Notes under the pieces: model-generated | The model's database searches: none | Told to the model about the DNA's origin: nothing | What the model saw: the letters and a program-made list of their open reading frames with translations, nothing else | Position numbers and translations under genes: made by a program | DNA from: Conchocele bisecta | Taxonomy: Eukaryota > Mollusca > Bivalvia > Lucinida > Thyasiridae | Reading direction: 5' to 3' | DNA: 64,000 bases | NCBI GenBank assembly: GCA_029237695.1 | Contig: CM055268.1 | Location: 56,195,131 to 56,259,130, forward strand | Shown: positions 55,660-64,000 of the stretch, piece by piece | How the letters are laid out: each line of letters begins with the position of its first letter | Numbering within the stretch: position 1 is the stretch's first letter

Positions 55660-56270
55660 ATCCCTGATATCCCCTGAAATATAGATCAGTACTTTATAAG
55701 ACACTTAATGTTCAAACACCTCTTATGGTATTGATATAGCGTCGATATTGATTCAGAATAACACATAAAAGTACTATTCATTAATTGAGTCAAACGTTAT
55801 AGCTTCAGTGTACATGGGAATGTCTATGAATATGTGTACAACTGAGAGACATTTCGTATTTCATGTCAACGTTCAGTTTCATTTTCGGCAAAAGTCATTG
55901 AATATATTCGAAATCAATATCGACGACACATTGCGATCTCATAAATGGATGCATCCACAGAACCACAATTTATATAGTAATTAGACATAGTGTTTCCAAA
56001 ACATCGATATGCCCCCATGGTACACTGGACTAAGTAAAAAAAATGTGTGTGAAAACCCGCACTTGAATTGACACAAATATCAAAATACAAACTCCTCTTT
56101 GTACTGTGTATACAAACGGGTAAGTGTTTCATATGCATTTCAAATGTTACAACGGTATATATTAGTGGCACGAGTGTGCCCAGGTAAAGCAAGTGTCCAC
56201 GCATTGAGTGAATGGTCGAAGTAATATTGAAAATATGACATTGTGGAGAAACTGGGACACACTTTCGACA
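55660..56270. other. Transposon upstream region, non-coding
   Basis: Lies 5' of the transposon gene. No coding frame or clear promoter motif recognised; may hold its promoter. Confidence 0.4.
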
Positions 56271-56274
56271 CAAA

Positions 56275-56560
56275 TATAGATAGACGGACGGACGGACGGA
56301 CGTGTAAAATCGGGTTGGGGGCCATTTCCATTGTTCTAGATCAAAGAGAATGGCCCCTTGTTAACAATAGAACAAGGGGCCAGACGGAATGAATCAAAGG
56401 ATTCTTTTGTCTTAGGCTCCGCCTCATGGCCCCTTACTCTTGGATACCTGCCCGGACGGACGGACAGACAGACGTACGGACGGACGGAACATCAGGAGCA
56501 AAGCAATATTCCCACCCCCTCACTATCGCATAGGGGGTGGGGATAATAGAAAAAAGCATA
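56275..56560. mobile_element. Pearl-like element tail nested in the transposon
   Basis: GACGGACGGACGGACGG at 56283, a block with CTTAGGCTCCGCCTCATGGCC, a second GACGG run (56452-56485) and CATAGGGGGTGGGGATAATA at the end. Confidence 0.6.
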
Positions 56561-56564
56561 CCAC

Positions 56565-57790
56565 TAAAAGTATATATATATCGCATCTCGCGTTGAATAG
56601 AAATCGAGTTGCAAATGTTTACATTATGACACGTATAACCTTCCGTAGAAAATATTTTTTGACGGAATTGTTATTCAAATCAAATTTTACGAAAAAAAAA
56701 GTATTCTTTCTGCAAGCACATGTTGATTATTACAATAATAATGTACTGAATATGTGTTTTGATGAGCAGCAATTGGAATTATTGATACTACTTTCGCTTT
56801 CATTACAAATACACGCATGCACGAGCAAAACACGTGACTCTTGGATTTCTGGTTTGGTTTTCGATATTTCGGAAATCTCTTCATGCCATCGAACCAACCT
56901 GTTTCATTTCATATTGATATATGACTATACATACCTGCTACCGGATACAGTAAAGTTGTTACATGTCGGTGCTAAACAGCTGAACACTGGTGATCAATAC
57001 TTCGTCTGCTTTGTAAACAATAAAACCGGAAGTCTACATGTGCTCAATACCATGTATGGGTGTGTGCTAGCGTCATTATTGATGGCGTATATTTAATCGA
57101 GTGTGCTCAGCATGTTACATGATACATGTAAATATATATTTATGTTGTCTTACTAGCATGATTCAATAAACAAACACTTCAGAATATTGTAGCATGTACA
57201 TGTACATATATCATTCTCTCAGACATGCCCTATACAATACAGTCTATTAGCACATACAAAGCATAACGTATCGAATGAATACATCGTTTTTTCCGTCTAG
57301 AGTAGATCAACTTAGTAAAATACTCATAATTGCAATATATGTTTTACCTGATACCAGGTATGCAACGCCAATCAACTGATTAGTCTATCGAAAAACACAG
57401 CATTGCCAACAAAGTGCTAAAATGAACGCAAGTCATAGCCGGTCATATTTTGTCGGCCATCTTGGATGTACGTACACGAGCATTGTCCGAATGGTCTCAT
57501 TTTTTGTATAATTGAATTCTCTATTGGGAAATATATTTAAAACCGGTTACACAATCGAAATGGCTCAAATATAATTGATTGAATGATGTACAAATAGTAC
57601 AAATAAAAAAAATCTGCATTTCTCGGCAAATTGGCGGCCATCTTGAATTTTACAATTACAATTTTGGCATTTAAAGTACATTTACATATGCCGGAGTCAT
57701 ATATCTATCGGAAAAGTTCATCATCAGATATTAATGTTCATGTATATGAAATATACATCCTCATTTATACACCCATGTCGAGGAGACATT
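56565..57790. other. Transposon right interior, no recognised gene
   Basis: A plus-strand open frame at 56440-57096 starts inside the pearl-like tail and has no recognised domain. 57100-57790 is AT-rich with TTGGCGGCCATCTTGAATTT, mirrored at 50340-50540 (AAATGGCCGCC, AAGATGGCCGCC), so subterminal repeats extend inward. Confidence 0.5.
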
Positions 57791-57974
57791 TTCGGCCGAG
57801 TTGACCTCTAAATGACCTTGAGAATGACCTCTAAAGGTCAAATCTGCGGTGGTATCCACCCCTATCCAACGGCCTACACATCATAGAAGTCGATCAGCAT
57901 GGATACCCACTTGTAACAAACAATGCCATCAAAACCTTATTGGAGCACTTTTAATGCATCTGGCGGGCCGTCTA
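57790..57974 (-). repeat. Right terminal inverted repeat of the 7.9-kb transposon
   Basis: Ends TCTGGCGGGCCGTCTA. Matches the left TIR over about 180 bp with scattered changes; the AGGTCA-type sites are kept. Confidence 0.85.
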
Positions 57975-58032
57975 TTTAGGGGTTTCCCAAAAAAAACGGT
58001 GTCCGAATACGTATGGTTATTATGGTACTTAC

Positions 58033-58134
58033 TCAATGTGGTGTTTGTTGACACATCTGTTGCCCACCCCGGCCTTGTCCCCTTGCAGTAGGCTCTGCAT
58101 TCTCTGTGTCAGGGGCAGCTCGTACGCATCATTG
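58033..58134 (-). CDS. ABCA exon 3 of window: extracellular domain 2
   Basis: The 102-bp exon lies between acceptor TTACAG and donor GA|GTAAGT. It reads SNDAYELPLTQRMQ then GVGNRCVNKHHIE. ABCA1 has SNDAPED at the same place and a GTRC motif soon after, so this is the N-terminal part of the large extracellular loop. Phases match both neighbours (AG|C and GA|T). The donor lies only 58 bp from the end of the 7.9-kb transposon at 57974. Confidence 0.92.
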
Positions 58135-58194
58135 CTGTAACAAGTAGAGAAGGGGCTCATGGATACACCGGTCACCGCATAGACAGACAAATAA

Positions 58195-58232
58195 TTTTTT
58201 TAACACAAAATCAAAAATGATTTTGTGTTACA
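58195..58232. repeat. Short perfect hairpin
   Basis: TAACACAAAATCA then TGATTTTGTGTTA. Confidence 0.8.
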
Positions 58233-58314
58233 GATGGACGGAGTGACGAATGAACAAAAACTATACTGTATACCCCTCGGCATACTTCCTAATGCTGGGG
58301 GTGTAACTAGACCA

Positions 58315-58552
58315 GGGGGCCGTTTCACTAAACTTTGTACGATTAAAATGTTACCGTAGTAAGTGCAAAATTAGTCTGTAAATTTTACATTAACAATATT
58401 TTCTTGTAAACAATTATTGGATTTAAATTTATTGAGCATAGGCTGCATATGTTCAATAAATGTAAATCCATCAATTAAAATTTCCAGACGATCCTAAATT
58501 TGGACTTTGGACATTTTAATAGTACAAAGTTTAGTGAAACGGACCCCTGGTG
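58315..58552. mobile_element. Hairpin MITE family D
   Basis: GGGGCCGTTTCACTAAACTTT to TTTAGTGAAACGGACCCC. Confidence 0.8.
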
Positions 58553-58706
58553 AATAAAGGCTAATGCATATTGCAACAGATACAGGCAGATTTTTGGAGA
58601 TCAACTGACCATGAAATTTGAATGAAGTTACAAAATTCTGGGTGGTCGTCACTCACTCACTGATGTCTCATTAAACATTCAAACTTGCTCAGCGAGAACT
58701 CTTTAA

Positions 58707-58881
58707 CCCTTACGATGCGAAATTAAATTTTATCGCCTGCTGTTTATTTTTTTATTTTCCATTTTGTCATCAACAAAGGAAATGATACTAAAATGCTGCC
58801 AAACCAAATTATTACGGAGTAAAAATACAAAATATGAAACAACAGCAGACGATAAATTTGGTTCCCGCATTCTATTAAGGG
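58707..58881. mobile_element. Family B hairpin MITE
   Basis: TTAA|CCCTTACGATGCG at the left; the right end AAGGG has lost TTAA; part of the hairpin stem is deleted. Confidence 0.7.
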
Positions 58882-58974
58882 TGGATGGCCTGCCTGTGGA
58901 CATATAGAGACTGGAGTCACTAAGTTTTAGATTATAAAGGTTTATACCAATGGAAAAAGCATTTATTTATTTAA

Positions 58975-59179
58975 CCATTCCTACGCTGTTGACGGAAATT
59001 GCCGTCTGCTGTTTTTCATTTTTGCTTTAATTCTTAACAAAAACTGGTTTTGACAGCACATGAGAATCATCTCCACTGGAGACGATTCTTATGTGCTGTC
59101 AAAACCAAGTTTTTGTCGAGAAATATTGAAAATAAAACATTTCCAGCAGAAAACAACATTTAATTCAGTGTTGTAAGGG
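58975..59179. mobile_element. Family B-type TTAA hairpin MITE (variant)
   Basis: TTAA|CCATTCCTACGCTG ... TTGTAAGGG|TTAA around CATCTCCACTGGAGACGATT. Shares its right TTAA with the next element. Confidence 0.8.
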
Positions 59180-59183
59180 TTAA

Positions 59184-59350
59184 CCCTTTGAACCCGAAAT
59201 CCCGCTATAGCGGTTTATGCAAAAAGTGCAGATCCAGATGAGCCGGCTCGTAACGAGCCGTCTCATCAGGATCTGCACATTTTTGCAAGTAATTTTCATA
59301 TTTCTTAGAACAAAAACACCTCCTTTTCATAAATGGACAAATCTGAAAAA
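59184..59350. mobile_element. Family G TTAA hairpin MITE, partial
   Basis: TTAA|CCCTTTGAACCCGAAA then a core with GAGCCGGCTCGTAACGAGCC. Confidence 0.7.
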
Positions 59351-59467
59351 TGGTGTATTACAGTCTATGACTAGCCAAGGTCATTTTAGGCCAGGTTACA
59401 CAAGCGCCTGCATTAATCTTGCCCAGATTATCAACATTTCTGAACATCTATTGACAATGCCAACTTG

Positions 59468-59996
59468 ATTGTCTGTTTGTTTGTTTGTTTGTTTGTTTGT
59501 TTGTTTGTTTGTTTGTTTGTTTGTTTGTTTGTTTGTTTGTTTGTTTGTTTGTTTGTTTGTTTGTTTGTTTGTTTGTTTGTTTGTTTGTTTGTTTGTTTGT
59601 TTGTTTGTTTGTTTGTTTGTTTGTTTGTTTGTTTGTTTGTTTGTTTGTTTGTTTGTTTGTTTGTTTGTTTGTTTGTTTGTTTGTTTGTTTGTTTGTTTGT
59701 TTGTTTGTTTGTTTGTTTGTTTGTTTGTTTGTTTGTTTGTTTGTTTGTTTGTTTGTTTGTTTGTTTGTTTGTTTGTTTGTTTGTTTGTTTGTTTGTTTGT
59801 TTGTTTGTTTGTTTGTTTGTTTGTTTGTTTGTTTGTTTGTTTGTTTGTTTGTTTGTTTGTTTGTTTGTTTGTTTGTTTGTTTGTTTGTTGTTTGTTTGTT
59901 TGTTTTGTTTGTTTGTTTGTTTGTTTGTTTGTTTGTTTGTTTGTTTGTTTGTTTGTTTGTTTGTTTGTTTGTTTGTTTGTTTGTTTGTTTGTTTGT
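59468..59996. repeat. TTTG tetranucleotide array, ~530 bp
   Basis: About 130 TTTG units, interrupted only at 59887-59905 where one unit is short by a T and another has an extra T. The open frames reading FVCL repeats are artefacts. A family A fragment follows at 59997. Likely grown from an (AAAC)n retroposon tail on the other strand. Confidence 0.97.
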
Positions 59997-60100
59997 AATA
60001 AATTCAGTAATAATTCTGCATACGTTTAATTATCAAATGTATGCAGTCGTTAGTTCTATATGAAATAATGCATTTCAGGTATAAATAATACTCCCTTATG
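59997..60100. mobile_element. Family A MITE, right half
   Basis: TAATAAATTCAGTAATAATTC, TGCATACG, ATGCAGTCGTTAGTTCTATA; starts abruptly at the TTTG array. Confidence 0.75.
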
Positions 60101-60258
60101 AACCCCATCGTTAAATTACCATTCACATGCTCCTAAACCAAACCTGCCGGCCGCACCTGCCGGCCGCACGGAAGTAGCATAAAGACGGAGTACTGATATG
60201 GTGCCAGTCAACCGAACAACACCGGATCACTTAGCGCCTGGTGTTAATCACAGCATAC

Positions 60259-60401
60259 CTGTAGAACATATTGAGACTGGAAGCGCCACGTTTCGGCACA
60301 TAGTGCCATGGATGTAGCTCCAGAGATGGCTCCTCTATGACGGGCGGGGCAATCAAGGAAAACGCCAGTGCCAGCAGGACGAATACAACGGGCAGCACAA
60401 T
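60259..60401 (-). CDS. ABCA exon 2 of window: first helix of TMD2
   Basis: The acceptor is TGTACAG and the donor is CAG|GTATGC. It encodes the hydrophobic helix [15 protein letters not shown] followed by [10 protein letters not shown], the conserved ABCA motif at the start of the second extracellular domain (PSLEL.PW.Y in ABCA1). The 143-bp exon starts in phase 0 and ends two bases into a codon that is completed by the next exon as Ser. It is clean, with no frame defects. Confidence 0.94.
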
Positions 60402-60439
60402 CTGTACAACAAACAGACGATACTCACATTTTTGGCAAC

Positions 60440-60535
60440 AAATATGAATGGGATTTTGTGCATAAGAACATGTGCGATATCTCATGAAAAACATTTACAA
60501 AATTTATATTTTCTGTAATTACATCGAGACATTTC
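60440..60535. mobile_element. MITE family F, fragment
   Basis: ATTTTGTGCATAAGAACATG and ATTTACAAAATTTATATTTTC. Confidence 0.5.
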
Positions 60536-60539
60536 AAGA

Positions 60540-61148
60540 CATTTAGCCGTTCCCGTTTCAGAGAAAGCTGTGGACTGTCTTTCCTAGTGTATATTTAGTT
60601 TAGCAGATAGGCTCAACACAACAAGTAACATCACCAACGTCATTTTTTTGTATTCTGCTAAAAGTCGTAAAATCGACGAAAGTGTCCAACATCAATAATT
60701 CAGCGACATAGTGTTTCCAGGCCACTTTTTAAAGGAAAGATAACTACAAACTGTCTGAAAACAAGAATATTATTATAAATCATTGGAATGTGTTATAAAA
60801 TGGACACAAATAGTAGACACTTGTACTTTAAATCAGACAAGCTATGTAGGAGCACAATGAAATATCACTCCATATTCTGAAAGTCATGAATGAATCAAAG
60901 TAGAAGAGATGAGTATCAACCATAAACTCAAATAAATCATGGAACAGGGTAGGATGTGTGTATGTCATGTGTGCATATGTGTGCATATTGTCGTAAGACC
61001 TGCTTGGTCTGAATGCATTTAACCATAAGAAATTCAAATTTATCGTAATATTAATAGAACCAAGATAAATCGTATTGTGGAACCTGACTTTTCCAAATGT
61101 CATTAAAGTAGAAGAATGCCTGATATTTGACCCTTAGTCCAAACATAT
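60540..61148. other. AT-rich intron, nothing recognised
   Basis: No repeat shared with the rest of the window and no coding frame. Confidence 0.5.
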
Positions 61149-61152
61149 TTAA

Positions 61153-61935
61153 CCCTTCCTACGCTCTTGACGGAAATTGACGTCTGCTGTTTTTCATTTT
61201 TGCTTTAATTCTTAACAAACTAGATGGCCGCGGCCTGCATGTCGCGCCTTGTGGCGAGGCATGGACACTAAAAAAAAAGATATAGTATAACAAACAACTT
61301 TAACCAAAAAACTTAACCAAAAAACTTAACCAAAAACTTTAACCAAAAACTTTTAACCAAAAAACTTAACCAAAAACTTCAAAGTAATTTGACCTTGACA
61401 TTGGGCACAGGGGCCGCACGGAAGGGGGGTAGAATGAAAATATAGATGATGATAAACACCCATGTGATGTTTCAAGGTAATGGGCAAAGCAGTTGCAGAG
61501 AAATAGTATAACGAAAAACTTTAACCAAAAACTTTAACCAAAAAACTTAACCAAAAAATAACCAAAAAACTTAACCAAAAACTTTAACCAAACGTTAACT
61601 TAACAAAAACCTTTAACCAAAAAACTTAACCAAACAACTTAACCAAAAAACTTAACCAAAAACTTTAACCAAAGAACTTAACCGAAAACTTTAACCAAAA
61701 AACTTAACCAAACACCTTAACCAAAAACTTTAACCGGACACACGTACGTATGTACGTACGCCAAACGGCCGACTATATCGCGCTTTCCGCAAGCGGGCGC
61801 GACAAAAACTGGTTTTGACAGCACATGAGAAAATCGTCTCCACTGGAGACGATTCTCATGTGTTGTCAAAACCAGGTTTTTGTCGAGAAATATTGAAAAT
61901 AAAACATTTCCAGCAGACGACAACATGTAATTAAA
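61153..61935. mobile_element. Family B TTAA MITE split by a pearl-like insertion
   Basis: TTAA|CCCTTCCTACGCTC (61149) runs to 61219 and resumes at 61802 with AAAACTGGTTTTGACAGC; compare the unbroken copy at 58975-59179. Confidence 0.85.
61220..61801. mobile_element. Family C pearl-like element with 5-bp target duplication
   Basis: ACAAA at 61215-61219 and 61802-61806 flanks it exactly. Ends CTAGATGGCCGCGG and AGCGGGCGCG. Inside: repeated CCAAAAAACTTAA, one ~150-bp core with TTTGACCTTGACATTGGG, and a GTACGTAC microsatellite. Confidence 0.88.
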
Positions 61936-62243
61936 AAAAATGTTTAAAATTCAACAAGGGAGGTAACTGGATAATTTTGAACATTTGTGATATATCCGTA
62001 TTACTCTTTGAATAGTCATAACTTTCTTTAAGGGTACATACACAGTAAAATTGGTGAACATGCATTCATTAACAAATTACAGCTATTTGAATTAGGTCCC
62101 CATTTTTTTGTGACACCCTTAAGTTCATCGAGTGGTGTAAAATGTCCATATTTATACATATACATGTATGTCATATTCGTTGCATAAATACAAATATATA
62201 CATGTATATATATTTGCATAAAATGGGCTTTTGCAGTGTATTA

Positions 62244-62785
62244 AAGGTACATGCCCACTCAGTAGGCACAAAATGTTCTTTATAGGAATTAAATAAGTGT
62301 ATAATTATGTCACTATTCAACCAGTTCTAAAGATTACGAGTGCCCGCTATACAGATAAAATCATTTAGTAATATTTATCTTACTGATAGTGACGCGCGTT
62401 CGTATCAGGCTATGTTCATATGCAAATGAGGCATGGTATTTTTTAATTATTTATACTAATTAAATGTGTCAACTGAAAATATTTTTTTTTAACAGATTAT
62501 AAAGTCTGATAATTGCACATCAAACAATAAATACAGAGAATAAATAGTAATGTCCGTTAACATTTTAAGGAAACACGGTTATCGCCCCTGACATCAGTGT
62601 GGAAAGTTACGTCTGATATAAAATGCATACTAATGCCAATCAATACGTGGAGTAATGGTGAATGAATGTTTATTTGGCCAGAAAATGTCTCAGATGATGT
62701 CTCTGATATAAAGAACATTGTGTGCCTACTGAGTGGGCATGTACTAAAGGTACATGCCCACTCAGTAGGCACACAATGTTCTTTG
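62244..62785. mobile_element. TIR element with a third end copy
   Basis: AAAGGTACATGCCCACTCAG at 62244, its complement ending at 62745, and a direct third copy at 62746-62784. The last two form a perfect ~33-bp-arm hairpin. No transposase ORF. Confidence 0.75.
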
Positions 62786-62834
62786 TGCATTGATTGTCCG
62801 AAACACACCATACTGCACATGTTCAATATGTGTA

Positions 62835-63645
62835 TAAGACATGTGTTAAGTTTCAGATTGATTGACAGAAAGCTGTCAGAGAAGTTGACTACACAAACTG
62901 TATACCCTATACAAGATTGTTTACAAAAGTGTAGAGAAATGGCTAAGTTAAAAAGGCAGGATATATTTAGTAAACAAACACCATGGTGCATGTTCAATAT
63001 GTTTTTTTGCTTGTTTGTTTATTGCTGTTTAATGGCCTATCAACAGCTAAGGTCAATGGGTTCGATCCTGTATTTAACCTGCTGCATTGGGGGGAAAATA
63101 TGTGTAGAAGACATGGCGTAAAGTTTCAGATCGATTGACAGAAAGATGTCAGAGGAGTTGATAACACAGACTCTATACCATATATAAGATTTCATGGATC
63201 TAAGGCATAATGCTGATTCACTTATAATGGACAAGGGGTTGGGTGGGGTTGGTTTGGGGTGGTCGCACAAAAAATAATTCTCTTAATTATGCACAGAAGT
63301 ATATGTTGTTACCACTCATTGGAACCATCGAGACAGTTCCAATGAGTGGTCACATCATATACATTGATAAAACCTTGAAATTGTTCTCTTTGACGGACGG
63401 GCCGTAGCATAGGGGATATGGCATTGGACTTCAATACATATACAAGGTTGCATGCAAAAGTGTAGAAAAAATGACAAAGTTGAAAAGGTCGTATTTTTTG
63501 TGAAAATGTTCAATATGTGCAGAAGACATGAAATTTCAGATTGATTGACAGAACGCTGTCACAGGAGTTGATTACACAAATTCTATACCCTATACAAGAT
63601 TGTATGCAAAAGTGTAGAAAAAATGGCTAAGTTGAAATTTTTGTG
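62835..63645. repeat. Dispersed tandem repeat with CAGATTGATTGACAGAA
   Basis: Copies at ~62850, 63125, 63430 (partial) and 63535, each with TTCAGATTGATTGACAG, TATACCCTATACAAGA and GTGTAGAAAAAATGGC. A SINE-like tail (63010-63105) and a family H hairpin (63303-63362) are inserted. Confidence 0.7.
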
Positions 63646-63777
63646 ATTTATTTTTACTGCCAGCAACTAGTTCTAGGGAAAAGCACGATATATAAAACAG
63701 AAGTACAGCTTAACATACAGATTGGCTGAATTTATATGTACAGTGATGTACAGTTATGATTCTCGTCAGAAGCCTAC

Positions 63778-63941
63778 CTCACAGAGAAATCCCTTCTTAC
63801 TGCGGCGGACATGGTGGAATCGCTTCACGAAGATGGCCACAAACTGTCGGAAAGTCAGCTGCCAGCCCGTGACCTGTGTGTGCCGACTATGGGAGAAACC
63901 GTTGTCCCCATACTCACTGATGGGCCCCGATATTACAGAGT
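63778..63941 (-). CDS. ABCA exon 1 of window: entry into TMD2
   Basis: The exon follows a TTTCAG acceptor and ends at GAG|GTAGGC. Its translation includes VTGWQLTFRQFVAIFVKRF and ends in RRSKKGFLCE. This matches the conserved ABCA segment just before the first helix of the second transmembrane domain (TGW...QFVAL..KR...RRS.KGFF in ABCA1). It enters in phase 2 and ends on a complete codon, which fits the next exon starting with ATT. Upstream coding continues outside the window. Confidence 0.93.
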
Positions 63942-64000
63942 CTGAAATAGGAATAATAACAATTTCATCCCTATACTAATTTTCGGATGTGTAATCTTTT

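Larger units (their letters stand above)
50042..57974 (-). mobile_element. 7.9-kb DNA transposon with ~180-bp TIRs, unassigned superfamily
   Basis: Ends read TAGACGGCCCGCCAG and its complement, both preceded/followed by TTT (possible 3-bp duplication). The inverted match continues ~180 bp inward at roughly 75-80% by eye, through TTGTTACAAGTGGGTA, GGGGTGGATACCACC and TTCAAGGTCATTTAGAGG. Family J MITE sequence flanks both ends, so it landed inside one. One minus-strand gene fills 50874-55654; both flanks (50220-50870, 55660-56270) are non-coding. A pearl-like element is nested at ~56275-56560. It lies in the ABCA intron, same strand as the host gene. Confidence 0.85.
3974..63941 (-). other. ABCA1-like ABC transporter gene, 3' half (20 exons in window)
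   Basis: This is a minus-strand gene for a subfamily A full ABC transporter. The family exports lipids or sterols across membranes and has the order TMD1-NBD1-TMD2-NBD2. The window holds everything from the start of TMD2 to the C-terminus; TMD1 and NBD1 lie beyond 64000. The exons align in order to the ABCA1/ABCA4/ABCA7 group: TGW...KKGF, a large extracellular loop, NNKGW, HLQF, YVSST, PLMYP, CLG, GAGK, YCPQFD, YSGG, MDP, LTSH, MEEC, IEDYSVSQTTLDQ. Exons at 31914, 27549, 26476, 25049, 20873, 15636 and 14622 contain frame problems; the others are clean. A close paralogue within subfamily A cannot be excluded. Confidence 0.93.

Noticed and set aside
56440..57096. 218-codon plus-strand frame inside the transposon as a second gene
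   Set aside because: Its start lies in a GACGG microsatellite of a nested pearl-like tail, and no motif is recognisable. Kept only as a note.
59465..60063. Long open frames of repeated Phe-Val-Cys-Leu
   Set aside because: Pure translation of the TTTG array in three frames; no gene evidence.
63395..63440. tRNA-like stretch (GTAGCATAGGGGATATGGC)
   Set aside because: A-box-like, but no B box or cloverleaf follows; probably a decayed tRNA-derived SINE head.

Overview
The window is eukaryotic nuclear DNA: AT-rich and intron-dominated, with GT-AG exons of a conserved animal gene spread over about 60 kb and introns filled with short inverted-repeat elements. The repeat types point to a bivalve mollusc. 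They include pearl-like elements with ~150-bp core repeats and ACGG/GACG microsatellites, many hairpin MITEs, and SINE-like elements with an AAAC tail. I cannot name the species. A 500-base run of N at 1121-1620 marks a scaffold gap.

One host gene accounts for nearly all the real coding sequence. It is the 3' half of an ABCA1-like full ABC transporter on the minus strand. Twenty exons were recovered by frame, splice sites and family motifs. They run from the start of the second transmembrane domain (63941) through the second extracellular domain, the membrane helices, NBD2 (Walker A, Q-loop, signature, Walker B/D-loop, H-loop) and the post-NBD regulatory domain to a C-terminal tail at 4019-4236. 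Where both sides can be read, splice phases agree. The 5' half (TMD1, NBD1) lies beyond 64000. Exons above 39.7 kb and below 10.5 kb read cleanly. The seven exons between 14.6 and 32.1 kb carry single-base indels or an in-frame stop. Repeats in the same zone are also indel-ridden, so local consensus error is more likely than gene death.

The most interesting mobile element is a 7.9-kb DNA transposon-like unit at 50042-57974, inside an ABCA intron. It has ~180-bp imperfect terminal inverted repeats and a minus-strand gene in four frame segments. The segments carry paired CxxC...HxxC modules, a region resembling a transposase core, an XPG/FEN-like nuclease region and a C-terminal tesmin/TSO1-type CXC domain. 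I cannot assign it to a named superfamily. Two short sequences flanking the frame breaks read in the correct frame, so it looks like one recently active gene with a few breaks.

Layout: 1-2735 giant palindrome with the N gap on its axis; 2.7-4.6 kb MITEs and the last ABCA exon; 5.1-6.9 kb tandem repeats and a pearl-like composite; 7.1-10.5 kb ABCA exons around a 43-bp minisatellite; 11-14.5 kb mostly unique intron; 14.6-27.7 kb NBD2 exons among tandem arrays, pearl-like elements and MITEs; 28-32 kb intron with a TCGCGA-rich duplication; 32.7-36.6 kb tandem arrays; 36.9-39.1 kb a truncated non-LTR retrotransposon abutting a SINE; 39.8-49.5 kb ABCA transmembrane and extracellular exons with MITEs; 50.0-58.0 kb the large transposon; 58-64 kb ABCA exons, MITEs and a 530-bp TTTG array.
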